DNA of 64,000 nt. It comes from Nocardioides okcheonensis (lineage in GTDB: Bacteria > Actinomycetota > Actinomycetes > Propionibacteriales > Nocardioidaceae). Below are positions 49,593 through 58,124 of the stretch, piece by piece. The translations under genes and the position numbers were made by a program. Location of the stretch: NCBI RefSeq assembly GCF_020991065.1, contig NZ_CP087710.1, forward strand, positions 2,728,001 through 2,792,000, written 5' to 3'. Below the pieces are notes generated by a model. That model was given only the letters and a program-made list of their open reading frames with translations. It was not told the DNA's origin and ran no database searches. The first letter of the stretch is position 1, and every line of letters begins with the position of its first letter.

Positions 49593-50314
49593 CGACCCCC
49601 GACGGCCACGCGACCACCTACCCGCGCCTCGCGCCGCGGCGCGGCGCCGGCGGCGGCACCTGGTGGAGCAAGGCCGTGCTGCGGGCGGTCGAGGAGGCGG
49701 CGTTCGGCGAGAAGGAGCTGCGCGCCGGACGTGCGCTCGCCCGCGCCGGGGCGGTCGGCGCGATCACCGTCGCCGACGGGTCGGCGGTCGCCGCGGTCCA
49801 CGACGGCGACGACGCCTTCACCGTCGAGGTGACCGTGCCGGTGCTCGACGAGGGCGACGCGGCGGCGTTCACCGAGCTGGTCGCCGCGGAGTCCGGGCGC
49901 GTCGCCGCCCTGCTCTCCGGCCAGCTGCCGCACGCGCTCGTCGAGGCGGTGGACGAGGCGGGCGTCGAGCTGCTGCCCTACGGCGGCGAGCTGGGCTCGG
50001 CCTGCTCCTGCGACTCCTGGCTCGACCCCTGCCCCCACGCGCTCGCGGTGCTGACCCAGCTCGCCTGGCTGATCCAGGCCGACCCCTTCGTGCTCACCCA
50101 CCTGCGCGGCCTGCCGCGCGAGCGGGTGCTGCGCGAGCTGCACCGGATCACCCGACCGCGCGGCGCGCCCGCCGACCCCGACGGGGCTGCCGGGGCTGCC
50201 GGGGCTGCCGGGGATCGCGGGCCGGACGAGGTCGACGACCTGGCCGTCGCCGAGGAGGCCGCCGCGCGCGCCGCCCGACTGCTCGAGCTGGGCGCGGCAG
50301 CCGACACCTGGTGA
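49589..50314 (+). CDS. SWIM zinc-finger protein paired with SNF2 helicase
   Basis: 241 aa. SWIM signature CSCDSWLDPCPHALAVL (CxC ... CxH) at about residues 137-153, a likely DNA- or protein-binding zinc site. The C terminus has a run of Gly-Ala repeats coded by three GCTGCCGGG units (50186-50212) and an acidic then Ala-rich helix. Bacterial SNF2/SWIM gene pairs are common; the exact process served is unknown. Confidence 0.88.
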   Translation: MTTPDGHATTYPRLAPRRGAGGGTWWSKAVLRAVEEAAFGEKELRAGRALARAGAVGAITVADGSAVAAVHDGDDAFTVEVTVPVLDEGDAAAFTELVAAESGRVAALLSGQLPHALVEAVDEAGVELLPYGGELGSACSCDSWLDPCPHALAVLTQLAWLIQADPFVLTHLRGLPRERVLRELHRITRPRGAPADPDGAAGAAGAAGDRGPDEVDDLAVAEEAAARAARLLELGAAADTW

Positions 50315-50392
50315 CGCCGCACGACGAGGCTCCCGTCCCCCGGCCCGGACGACGAGCCGCCGTTCCTCCCACCGCCAACCCCTCCGCCGGAG

Positions 50393-50454
50393 CTGTCTGA
50401 GGACGTCCTGCAGCCGAGAAGGGGTCATCCGCCTGCACCACGTCCTCAGATGAC
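50393..50454. repeat. 62-bp inverted-repeat element, copy 2 (opposite internal orientation)
   Basis: Begins CTGTCTGAGGACGTCCTGC and ends GCACCACGTCCTCAGATGAC. Same outer ends as copy 1 in the same direction, but the inner part matches the reverse complement of copy 1. Lies between the converging SWIM and TetR genes. Confidence 0.85.
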
Positions 50455-50547
50455 TCCCGACCGGTCCGGTCCGGGCCAGGCCACCCCAACCCGCGCCCGC
50501 CGGTTGCCAACCGGTGGGCGGCGCGCCACCGGGCCCGCCGCCGAGGG

Positions 50548-51099
50548 TCAGGAGAGCCCGAGCGCCCCGTGGGCCATCTCGCGCAGCACGTCGTGCAGCT
50601 GCGGGTCGGGGAGGCGGCCGGAGTGCGGGGTGGAGTTCAGCAGCCCGAAGAGCACGTGGGCGCGGGTGCGCGCGGCCTCCGGCGTGATGGCGGGGTCGAG
50701 CAGCCGCACCTGGTCGGCCCACACGTCGACGTACGCACGCTGCAGCGACCGCACCCGCTCGCGCGCCTCGTCGGGCAGGCTGCTCCAGTCGCGGTCCTGC
50801 ACGACGATCAGCGCCCGGTGGTCGATGGCGAACTCGATGTGCCACTCCACCAGCGCCTCGAGCGCCGCGCGCGGGCCGTCGGCGCTCTCGACGCGGCGGC
50901 GCCCCTGTGACAGCAGTGTCTCGCTGATGGAGACGAGCATCTCGGCGAGCATCGCGTCCTTGGACTCGAAGTGCTTGTAGAGCGCGGGGCCGGAGATGCC
51001 GCACGCGGAGCCGAGCTCGGCGACGGAGACGCCGTGGAAGCCGCGGGCGGCGAACAGCTCGGCGGCGATGCCGAGGATCTGCTGCCGGCGCGGGGTCAC
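50548..51099 (-). CDS. TetR-family regulator, likely of the leucine-degradation genes
   Basis: 183 aa from GTG 51099, chosen because TAACCT lies 7 nt upstream. HTH: FHGVSVAELGSACGISGPALYKHFESKDAML. The C-terminal domain resembles acyl-CoA-responsive TetR proteins. Its promoter carries GTTAAC ... CTAAC over the -10, the same box found at the methylcrotonyl-CoA carboxylase promoter at 53297, so it probably controls both. The intervening two-component genes have their own promoter. Confidence 0.9.
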   Translation of the reverse strand: MTPRRQQILGIAAELFAARGFHGVSVAELGSACGISGPALYKHFESKDAMLAEMLVSISETLLSQGRRRVESADGPRAALEALVEWHIEFAIDHRALIVVQDRDWSSLPDEARERVRSLQRAYVDVWADQVRLLDPAITPEAARTRAHVLFGLLNSTPHSGRLPDPQLHDVLREMAHGALGLS

Positions 51100-51108
51100 G
51101 AGGTCGAG

Positions 51109-51124
51109 GTTAGTGGTGGTTAAC
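51109..51124 (-). promoter_or_regulatory. Operator box at the TetR gene promoter
   Basis: On the minus strand GTTAACCACCACTAAC, running into TAACCT (-10) and then GTG after 7 nt. 13 of 16 positions match the box at 53297-53312, with the same position relative to the start codon. Confidence 0.65.
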
Positions 51125-51215
51125 CCGATCGGCGGCCACCGCCGCAGGGTGGACGGCGCGCGGCGCACCGGCGCCTCCCACACGGCGAGTGGAATCACGA
51201 CGTCCTCCCCGGGGG

Positions 51216-51272
51216 TCGGCACGTGTGGCCGCTCCCCCCAGCGGCCACCGCGACCCCCACGGTCCGTGCCGA
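51216..51272 (+). other. Nested hairpin in the 297-bp gap before the response regulator
   Basis: Outer arms TCGGCACG (51216-51223) and CGTGCCGA (51265-51272), inner arms GTGGCCGCT and AGCGGCCAC (51225-51248) with a CCCCCC loop. The rest of the gap 51125-51421 shows no gene; TACCCT at 51410 is a -10-like box 6 nt before the next ATG. Confidence 0.45.
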
Positions 51273-51421
51273 CGCGGAGCATCCTGCCGTCCGCCGCAGT
51301 GGCGTGTCAGTGGTGCCAGCACCACCGCCCGACGGGCCGGTGGTCCCGGATCCGCCCCGGTCGTCCCAGGGTGGTGCCCGCCCCACCGACAGCAGGGCCC
51401 GTACGTGGCTACCCTGCCGCC

Positions 51422-52117
51422 ATGGCTCCCATCCGCGTGGTCCTGGCCGAGGACGGGGACCTGCTGCGCGCCGGGGTGCTCGCCCTGCTGTCCGGCTTCG
51501 ACGACATCGAGGTGGTCGCCACCGCGACCAGCCTGCCCGAGGTGCTGGCCGCCGTCGACCGGCACCGGCCCGACGTCCTGCTCACCGACATCCGGATGCC
51601 GCCCGACTTCACCGACGAGGGGATCCGCGCGGCCGCCCGCCTCCGGCGTACCCACCCGGACGTCGGCGTGGTGGCGCTGACCCAGTACTCCGACGTGGAG
51701 TACGCCCTCGACCTGGTGCGCGAGGGCAGCGACCGGCGCGGCTACCTGCTCAAGGAACGCGTCGCTGACGTCGACGAGCTGGTCTCCGCGCTGCGGACGG
51801 TCGCCGCCGGCGGCTCGGTGATCGACCAGATCGTGGTCGACGCGCTCGTGGCCACCGGCGCGCGCCACCAGGACTCGCTGCTCGACCGGCTCACGCCGCG
51901 CGAGCTGGAGGTGCTCGCGATGGTCGCGCGCGGGATGACGAACGCCGCGATCGCGACCGACCTCGTGGTGACCGACCGGGCGGTCGAGAAGCACATCAAC
52001 TCGATCCTGACCAAGCTGGACCTGCCGGCCGACGCCCCCGTGCACCGCCGGGTGGCCGCCACGCTGGTGTTCCTCAGCGAGGCCGGCGTCGGCGGCGCGG
52101 TGGTGCCGCGCGGATGA
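51422..52117 (+). CDS. NarL/FixJ-family response regulator
   Basis: 231 aa. Receiver domain with acidic AED pocket, phosphoacceptor Asp in LLTDIRMPP, Thr-equivalent in VALTQYSD and Lys in LLKERVA; C-terminal LuxR HTH (LTPRELEVLAMVARGMTNAAIATDLVVTDRAVEKHINSIL). Partner of the histidine kinase that overlaps it by 4 nt. Its target genes are not shown by sequence. Confidence 0.94.
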   Translation: MAPIRVVLAEDGDLLRAGVLALLSGFDDIEVVATATSLPEVLAAVDRHRPDVLLTDIRMPPDFTDEGIRAAARLRRTHPDVGVVALTQYSDVEYALDLVREGSDRRGYLLKERVADVDELVSALRTVAAGGSVIDQIVVDALVATGARHQDSLLDRLTPRELEVLAMVARGMTNAAIATDLVVTDRAVEKHINSILTKLDLPADAPVHRRVAATLVFLSEAGVGGAVVPRG

Positions 52118-53301
52118 GCCGGCTGCTCGCGGGCTGGGACGGCCTCGACCCCGCGCTGCGCTGGCTGCTGCGGATCAACCTGGTCGCGCTGACGACCGCC
52201 ACGACCCTGCTCGCGGCGGCGTACTTCCTGGGCTTCAAGCACACGGCCGTGGAGATCGACCTCGGCGTCATGGCCACCTCGATCGTGATCATGCTGGTCA
52301 CCCCGCCGCTGTGCCGGCGCTACGGCGCGACCGCCGCGATCGTCGGCCTCACCCTGTCGTCGCTGATCTTCGCGATCGGCGGCACGTGGGCGACGCCCAA
52401 CCTCAGCCCGCTGACCGCGCTGCTGACGATGGTGCCGCTGCTGGTCGGCTTCCCGTACCTGTCCCGGCGGTGGATCCGCGCGCTGATGGTGGTGGCCGTG
52501 ATCGGCAGCGCCTCGGTCGCGGCGCTGGGGGAGTGGCGGCGCGTGGACAACCTCAACGACTCCTGGTGGGTCAACGCGGTGGTGGTCGCCGCGTCGCTGC
52601 CGGCCGGCGTGGTGATCGTGGTCTACCTGGTGCGCGACGCCTACGTCCGGCTGCGCGACCAGGCCGACGAGCTCGCCGACTCCCGCACCCGCATCGTCGC
52701 GGTCGCCGACGCCGCGCGCCGCAGCCTCGAGCGCGACCTGCACGACGGCGCGCAGCAGCGGCTGCTCGCGATCAGCGTGACCGTCGAGCGCGCCCGCAAG
52801 GAGCTCCTCGCCGGACGCCACGACGGCGCCGCCCGGCTGCTCGACCAGGTGGCCGTCGACAACCGGGAGGTGCTGGTCGAGCTGCGCGAGCTGGCGCGCG
52901 GGATCTACCCGCCGCTGCTCGCCGAGCGCGGCCTGGTGGCGGCCCTGCAGGCGACCGCCCGGCGCGCCGCCGTCCCGGTGACGCTCGACGTCGCCGACGT
53001 CGAGCGGCACACCCAGCAGGTCGAGGCGGCGGCCTACTTCTGCATCCTCGAGGCGATGACCAACGCCGCCAAGCACGCGGGTGCCGGCGAGCTGCTCGTG
53101 GTCCTGCGCGGCCGGCCGCACCTGACCTTCCGCGTCACCGACAACGGGCGCGGCTTCGACCCGGCGCGCGTCACCCGCGGCGGGCTCGAGGGGATGGCGG
53201 CGCGGATGGAGGCCGCCGGCGGCACGCTGGTCCTCGACGCGGCGCCGGGACGCGGCACGACGGTGGTGGGCGAGTTCCCCGTACTGGACGCTGTGGGTTA
53301 A
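52114..53301 (+). CDS. Sensor histidine kinase (HisKA_3 / NarX-like)
   Basis: 395 aa. Five to six N-terminal membrane helices without a large extracellular domain, then the dimerization helix with phosphoacceptor His in ERDLHDGAQQRLLAI and an HATPase domain (N box EAMTNAAKHAG, G1 TDNGRGFDP, G2 GLEGMAARMEAAGG). Probably senses a membrane-linked signal. Forms a pair with the preceding regulator. Confidence 0.93.
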   Translation: MSRLLAGWDGLDPALRWLLRINLVALTTATTLLAAAYFLGFKHTAVEIDLGVMATSIVIMLVTPPLCRRYGATAAIVGLTLSSLIFAIGGTWATPNLSPLTALLTMVPLLVGFPYLSRRWIRALMVVAVIGSASVAALGEWRRVDNLNDSWWVNAVVVAASLPAGVVIVVYLVRDAYVRLRDQADELADSRTRIVAVADAARRSLERDLHDGAQQRLLAISVTVERARKELLAGRHDGAARLLDQVAVDNREVLVELRELARGIYPPLLAERGLVAALQATARRAAVPVTLDVADVERHTQQVEAAAYFCILEAMTNAAKHAGAGELLVVLRGRPHLTFRVTDNGRGFDPARVTRGGLEGMAARMEAAGGTLVLDAAPGRGTTVVGEFPVLDAVG

Positions 53302-53312
53302 CGATCGCTAAC
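53297..53312 (+). promoter_or_regulatory. Operator box at the carboxylase operon promoter
   Basis: GTTAACGATCGCTAAC, a near-perfect 16-bp palindrome (14 of 16 symmetric positions), overlaps the end of the kinase gene and the -10 TAACCT (53309-53314). GTG follows after 6 nt. Confidence 0.7.
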
Positions 53313-53320
53313 CTGAGGTG

Positions 53321-54910
53321 GTGCCCGACCCCCAGAACCCACCGTCCATGCGCGAGCTCGTCGACGACCTGCGTTCCCGGTTGGCCCGGGTGCGCGAGGG
53401 CGGGTCGGCGAGCGCGCGCCGCAAGCACACCGACCGCGGCAAGCTGCTGGTGCGCGACCGGGTCGACCGGCTGCTCGACCCCGGCAGCCCGTTCCTCGAG
53501 CTCGCGCCGCTCGCGGCGTACGGGATGTACGGCTCCGGCGAGGGCGACGACCACGCCGTCCCGTCCGCCGGCGTCGTGGCCGGCATCGGCCTGGTGTCGG
53601 GGCGCGAGTGCGTGGTCGTGGCCAACGACGCGACCGTCAAGGGCGGCACCTACTACCCGATGACGGTCAAGAAGCACCTGCGCGCCCAGGCGGTCGCCGC
53701 CGAGAACGGCCTGCCCTGCATCTACCTCGTCGACTCGGGCGGTGCGTTCCTGCCGATGCAGGACGAGGTGTTCCCCGACCGCGAGCACTTCGGCCGGATC
53801 TTCTTCAACCAGGCGACCATGTCGGCCAGGGGCATCCCGCAGATCGCCAGCGTGATGGGCTCCTGCACCGCCGGCGGGGCCTACGTCCCGGCGATGTCTG
53901 ACGAGACGGTCATCGTGCGCAACCAGGGCACCATCTTCCTCGGCGGCCCGCCGCTGGTGAAGGCCGCGACCGGTGAGGTCGTCACGGCCGAGGACCTCGG
54001 CGGCGGCGACGTGCACGCCCGCACGTCGGGCGTCGTCGACCACCTCGCGGAGGACGACGCGCACGCGCTCGCGATCGTCCGCTCGATCGTCGACACCCTG
54101 CCGCCCGCGACCCCCGCACGCACCCCCGCCGCCGACGTCGAGGAGCCGCACGAGGCGCCCGAGACGATCTACGACGTGGTGCCCACGGACACCCGTACGC
54201 CCTACGACGTGCGCGAGGTGGTCCGCCGCGTGGTCGACGGCAGCCGGTTCCACGAGTTCAAGAAGCTCTACGGCGACACCCTGGTCTGCGGCTTCGCGCG
54301 GATCCACGGCTACGAGGTCGGGATCGTCGCCAACAACGGCATCCTGTTCAGCGAGTCGGCCCTCAAGGGCGCCCACTTCATCGAGCTGTGCAACCAGCGC
54401 GGCATCCCGCTGGTGTTCCTGCAGAACATCACCGGCTTCATGGTCGGGCGCGAGTACGAGAACAAGGGCATCGCCCGCGACGGCGCCAAGCTCGTCACTG
54501 CGGTCGCCTGCTCGGTGGTCCCGAAGTTCACCGTCGTCATCGGCGGCTCGTTCGGCGCCGGCAACTACGGCATGTGCGGTCGGGCCTACGACCCGCGCTT
54601 CCTGTGGATGTGGCCCAACGCCCGCATCTCGGTGATGGGCGGCGAGCAGGCCGCCGGCGTGCTGGCGACCGTGCGCCGCGACGGGATCGAGGCGCGCGGC
54701 GAGGAGTGGTCGGCCGAGGCCGAGGAGGGCTTCAAGGCCCCGATCCGCGAGCAGTACGAGACGCAGGGGTCGCCCTACTACGCCAGCGCCCGGCTCTGGG
54801 ACGACGGCATCATCGACCCCGCCGACACCCGTCGCGTGCTCGGCATGGCGCTCGGCGCGACGTCGTACACCCCGATCCCCGAGCCGAAGTACGGGATCTT
54901 TCGTATGTGA
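53321..54910 (+). CDS. Methylcrotonyl-CoA carboxylase beta subunit (carboxyltransferase)
   Basis: 529 aa from GTG 53321, 6 nt after TAACCT (leaderless); an in-frame GTG precedes it. Carboxyltransferase domains: [58 protein letters not shown] and [33 protein letters not shown], which match MCC-beta rather than propionyl-CoA carboxylase. Acts in leucine breakdown with the biotinylated subunit encoded next. Confidence 0.94.
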   Translation: MPDPQNPPSMRELVDDLRSRLARVREGGSASARRKHTDRGKLLVRDRVDRLLDPGSPFLELAPLAAYGMYGSGEGDDHAVPSAGVVAGIGLVSGRECVVVANDATVKGGTYYPMTVKKHLRAQAVAAENGLPCIYLVDSGGAFLPMQDEVFPDREHFGRIFFNQATMSARGIPQIASVMGSCTAGGAYVPAMSDETVIVRNQGTIFLGGPPLVKAATGEVVTAEDLGGGDVHARTSGVVDHLAEDDAHALAIVRSIVDTLPPATPARTPAADVEEPHEAPETIYDVVPTDTRTPYDVREVVRRVVDGSRFHEFKKLYGDTLVCGFARIHGYEVGIVANNGILFSESALKGAHFIELCNQRGIPLVFLQNITGFMVGREYENKGIARDGAKLVTAVACSVVPKFTVVIGGSFGAGNYGMCGRAYDPRFLWMWPNARISVMGGEQAAGVLATVRRDGIEARGEEWSAEAEEGFKAPIREQYETQGSPYYASARLWDDGIIDPADTRRVLGMALGATSYTPIPEPKYGIFRM

Positions 54911-54945
54911 GGCGCGCAGCGACGGGCGAGGAACGAGCGCGTCGC

Positions 54946-55035
54946 GTGGGCGCGACCAGGTTGAGCAAGCACCGCGACCGAGGCACGAGGTCGCGACGTG
55001 CGCGACGAAACCCACTGAAGGGAATCACCTCATGA
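54946..55035 (+). CDS. Basic 29-residue upstream ORF coupled to the biotin carboxylase gene
   Basis: GTG 54946 to TGA 55033-55035; it encodes VGATRLSKHRDRGTRSRRAR followed by RNPLKGITS. Its stop overlaps the next ATG (ATGA), as with the upstream ORF before the SNF2 gene. No strong ribosome site. Translation is unproven. Confidence 0.3.
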   Translation: MGATRLSKHRDRGTRSRRARRNPLKGITS

Positions 55036-56966
55036 ACACCGTCTTGATCGCCAACCGCGGCGAGATCGCCCTCCGGGTCATGCGCACCGCGCACCGCCTG
55101 GGCTGGCGCACCGTCGCGATCCACACCGACCTCGACGCCCGGGCGCCGCACGTGCGCGCCGCGGACGTCGCGGTGCGGGTCGGCTCCTACCTCGACGTCG
55201 ACGAGGTGGTGGCCGCGGCCCGCGAGTCGGGCGCCGGCTTCGTGCACCCCGGCTACGGCTTCCTCTCCGAGCGCGCGCCGTTCGCCCGCGCGCTGGCCGA
55301 GGCCGGCGTCACGCTGGTCGGCCCGTCAGCCGACGTGATGGACGCGATGGGCCGCAAGGACGCCGCCCGCGAGGTCGCGGTGGCCGCCGGCGTGCCGGTC
55401 GTGCCGTCGTACGCCCTGGCCGACGACCCCGCGTCGCTCGCCTACCCGGTGCTGGTCAAGGCCGCCGCCGGCGGTGGCGGCAAGGGGATGCGGGTGGTGC
55501 GCCGCGCCGCCGAGCTGCCCGAGGCGCGCGCCGCCGCGGCCCGGGAGGCCGCGAGCTCGTTCGGCGACGACACCCTGCTCATCGAGAAGTACGTCGAGTC
55601 CGGCCGGCACATCGAGGTCCAGGTCCTCGGCGACACCCACGGCACCGTGCTCCACTTCTTCGAGCGCGACTGCTCCACGCAGCGCCGTCACCAGAAGGTG
55701 CTGGAGGAGGCCCCCGCGCCGACGATCAGCGAGCAGCAGCGCGCCGCGATCACCTCGGCGGCCGTCGCGCTGGCCGAGCAGTGCGGCTACGTCGGCGCCG
55801 GCACGGTCGAGTTCCTCCTCGACAACGCGACCGGCGAGTTCTACTTCCTGGAGATGAACACCCGCCTCCAGGTCGAGCACCCGGTCACCGAGGAGGTCAC
55901 CCGGGTCCGCGGCGAGCGGGTCGACCTCGTCGAGCTGCAGCTGCGCGTCGCGACCGGCGAGCCGCTCCGCATCGCCCAGGACGACGTCACCCTCGAGGGC
56001 CACGCGATCGAGGCCCGGGTCTATGCCGAGGACTCCTTCCACGGCTTCCTCCCGCAGGCCGGCCGGACCTCGATCGTCCGGTGGCCACACTCGCTGGTCG
56101 AGGAAGGTGCGCAGCGCCTGTCTCGAGACCCGCTCGTCCGCGTCGACCACGCGCTGGAGCCGGGCCAGGAGGTCTCCACCTCCTACGACCCGATGCTCGG
56201 CAAGGTGATCGCGTGGGGCGCCGACCGCGAGGCGGCCCGCCACGCGCTGGTCGGTGCGCTGGAGGAGACGGCGGTCCTCGGCATCACCACCAACACCGGC
56301 TTCCTGCGGGTGCTGGCGGAGTCCGACGAGTTCCGCGACTGCGCCATCGACACCGCGTGGCTCGACCGCCACGAGGTCCCCGAGCCCGACCCCGGGCCGG
56401 CCCGCGTGCTCGGCGCGTGGACCGAGGTGCTCCTCGACACCGCCGGCCGCTCGTCGGGCCCGTGGCGGGCCGACGGCTGGCGGATGGGTGCCGACCCCGC
56501 GCCCGACCCCGTCGTCCTCGGCGACACCCTCGTCGTGGTCGACCGTCACCGGGGCCGGGTCGACGACCACGTCGTCGAGATGGTCTCGGCCGAGGACCAC
56601 ACCGTCCACCTCGTCGTCGACGGCGTCCCGGAGCACGCGGTGCTCGACGTGCAGCGGGACTTCGTCGAGGTCTCGCACCGCGGCCAGCGCTGGGTCTGGG
56701 AGCGCCCCGACCCGTTCGGCGACCACGCTGCGGCGGCCGGCGACGGCACGCTGCTCGCGCCGATGCCCGGGACCGTCCTCGCGGTCGACGTCGCCGAGGG
56801 CCAGACCGTCGCCGAGGGCGAGACGCTGGGCGTCATGGAGGCGATGAAGATGGAGCTCGCGCTCAAGGCGCCCTTCGCCGGCACGGTCACCACGGTCGGC
56901 GCGGCGGCCGGCGACCTCGTCAAGCTCGGTGCCGCGCTGTTCGTCGTGGAGCCGTCCGATGGGTGA
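55032..56966 (+). CDS. Methylcrotonyl-CoA carboxylase alpha subunit (biotin carboxylase + BCCP)
   Basis: 644 aa. Biotin carboxylase: LIANRGEIALRVMRTA, ATP-grasp KAAAGGGGKGMRVV, RRHQKVLEEAPAP, EFLEMNTRLQVEHPVTE region, then a BT-type middle region and a C-terminal biotinyl domain with EAMKMEL (Lys near residue 606). Residues about 354-367 (SLVEEGAQRLSRDP) are an insertion between the biotin carboxylase strands RTSIVRWP and VRVDHALEPGQEVS, coded by the 42-bp repeat. ATG 55032 with GAAGGGAA upstream. Confidence 0.94.
   Translation: MNTVLIANRGEIALRVMRTAHRLGWRTVAIHTDLDARAPHVRAADVAVRVGSYLDVDEVVAAARESGAGFVHPGYGFLSERAPFARALAEAGVTLVGPSADVMDAMGRKDAAREVAVAAGVPVVPSYALADDPASLAYPVLVKAAAGGGGKGMRVVRRAAELPEARAAAAREAASSFGDDTLLIEKYVESGRHIEVQVLGDTHGTVLHFFERDCSTQRRHQKVLEEAPAPTISEQQRAAITSAAVALAEQCGYVGAGTVEFLLDNATGEFYFLEMNTRLQVEHPVTEEVTRVRGERVDLVELQLRVATGEPLRIAQDDVTLEGHAIEARVYAEDSFHGFLPQAGRTSIVRWPHSLVEEGAQRLSRDPLVRVDHALEPGQEVSTSYDPMLGKVIAWGADREAARHALVGALEETAVLGITTNTGFLRVLAESDEFRDCAIDTAWLDRHEVPEPDPGPARVLGAWTEVLLDTAGRSSGPWRADGWRMGADPAPDPVVLGDTLVVVDRHRGRVDDHVVEMVSAEDHTVHLVVDGVPEHAVLDVQRDFVEVSHRGQRWVWERPDPFGDHAAAAGDGTLLAPMPGTVLAVDVAEGQTVAEGETLGVMEAMKMELALKAPFAGTVTTVGAAAGDLVKLGAALFVVEPSDG
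56091..56132 (+). repeat. 42-bp palindromic element in frame inside the biotin carboxylase gene
   Basis: TCGCTGGTCGAGGA, hairpin AGGTGC-GCA-GCGCCT, TGTCTCGAGACCCG. It is read in the same frame as the recQ copy and gives the same core peptide LVEEGAQRLSRDP. Slightly diverged flanks suggest an older copy. Confidence 0.88.
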
Positions 56967-57900
56967 CCGCACGCCGGGGCTGCCGATGACCGTCCGCGCC
57001 GACGGGCTGCCGTCGGCGGTCACGATCTACGAGGTCGGCCCCCGCGACGGCCTGCAGAACGAGCAGGCGATCGTCCCGGTCGCCGTGAAGGCGGAGTTCG
57101 TCCGCCGCCTGGTGGCGGCCGGGCTCCCGGTCGTCGAGGCGACGTCGTTCGTCCACCCCCGCTGGGTGCCCCAGCTGGCCGACGCCGCCGAGCTGATGGC
57201 CGAGCTCGGCGAGGCCGGACGCCACCTGCCGGTGCTGGTGCCCAACGAGCGTGGCCTCGACCGGGCGCTCGAGCTCGGCCTCGAGCACGTCGCGATCTTC
57301 GGCAGCGCGACCGAGACCTTCGCCGCGAAGAACCTCAACCGCACCTTCGACGAGCAGTTCGCGATGTTCGAGCCCACCGTCGCCCGCGCCCGCGAGGCCG
57401 GGATGGACGTCCGGGCGTACGTCTCCATGTGCTTCGGCGACCCGTGGGAGGGTGCGGTGCCGCTCGCGCAGGTCGTCGCCGCCGGCACCCGGCTGCTCGA
57501 CCTCGGCGCCTCCCAGCTCAGCCTGGGCGACACCATCGGGGTCGCGACCGCCGGCCACGTGAAGGCGCTCGTCGCGGCGTTCGCCGACGCCGGCGTCGGC
57601 GTCGACCGGCTCGCCATGCACTTCCACGACACCTACGGCCAGGCGCTCGCCAACACCCACTCGGCGCTGGAGGCGGGCATCACCACCTTCGACGCGAGCG
57701 CCGGCGGCCTCGGCGGCTGCCCCTACGCGAAGTCGGCGACCGGCAACCTCGCCACCGAGGACCTGGTCTGGATGCTCACCGGTCTCGGGATCGAGCACGG
57801 GGTCGACCTCGACGCGGTCGTCGCGACCAGCGTCTGGATGGCCGGCGAGCTCGGCCGGCCGAGCCCCAGCGCCGTCGTGCGCGCCCTCGGCTCCGCCTGA
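56959..57900 (+). CDS. Hydroxymethylglutaryl-CoA lyase
   Basis: Splits HMG-CoA to acetoacetate and acetyl-CoA, the last step of leucine degradation. 313 aa TIM barrel: YEVGPRDGLQNE (catalytic Arg/Asp), VEATSFVHPRWVPQLAD, DTIGVATAGHV, HFHDTYGQALANT (metal His pair) and GGLGGCPYAKSATGN with the active-site Cys. ATG 56959 overlaps the carboxylase stop by 8 nt. Confidence 0.95.
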   Translation: MGDRTPGLPMTVRADGLPSAVTIYEVGPRDGLQNEQAIVPVAVKAEFVRRLVAAGLPVVEATSFVHPRWVPQLADAAELMAELGEAGRHLPVLVPNERGLDRALELGLEHVAIFGSATETFAAKNLNRTFDEQFAMFEPTVARAREAGMDVRAYVSMCFGDPWEGAVPLAQVVAAGTRLLDLGASQLSLGDTIGVATAGHVKALVAAFADAGVGVDRLAMHFHDTYGQALANTHSALEAGITTFDASAGGLGGCPYAKSATGNLATEDLVWMLTGLGIEHGVDLDAVVATSVWMAGELGRPSPSAVVRALGSA

Positions 57901-57939
57901 CGCCCGACGTCCGGCACCGTCGAGGTCCGACCGGCGCCC

Positions 57940-58065
57940 GAGGGTGGCGGCACACGACATCGGCGGGGCGAGGGTGGCGGCACACGACACCGGCGGGGCG
58001 CGTACGGGTGTCGTGTGCCGCCACGATGGGCGGACGGGTGTCGTGTGCCGCCACCGTGGGGCGGC
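57940..58065. repeat. Two direct plus two inverted 30-bp units (large cruciform)
   Basis: Units at 57940 and 57970 contain GAGGGTGGCGGCACACGACA; units at 58006 and 58036 contain GGGTGTCGTGTGCCGCCAC. Each pair is spaced exactly 30 bp and the pairs are inverted about 58002. It fills most of the 224-bp gap before the sulfotransferase cluster. Confidence 0.88.
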
Positions 58066-58124
58066 CCGGCCCCTTCGGCCAGCCGCTTCCCGCCGGCCCG
58101 CCGGGCTCGGGCACAATCAGCCCC

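Noticed and set aside
50186..50212. GCTGCCGGG triplet repeat as a phase-variation tract
   Set aside because: The 9-bp unit keeps the reading frame when copy number changes, so it would not switch expression.
53171..55015. 614-aa open frame antisense to the carboxyltransferase gene
   Set aside because: No motifs, shadow of a very well conserved enzyme on the other strand.
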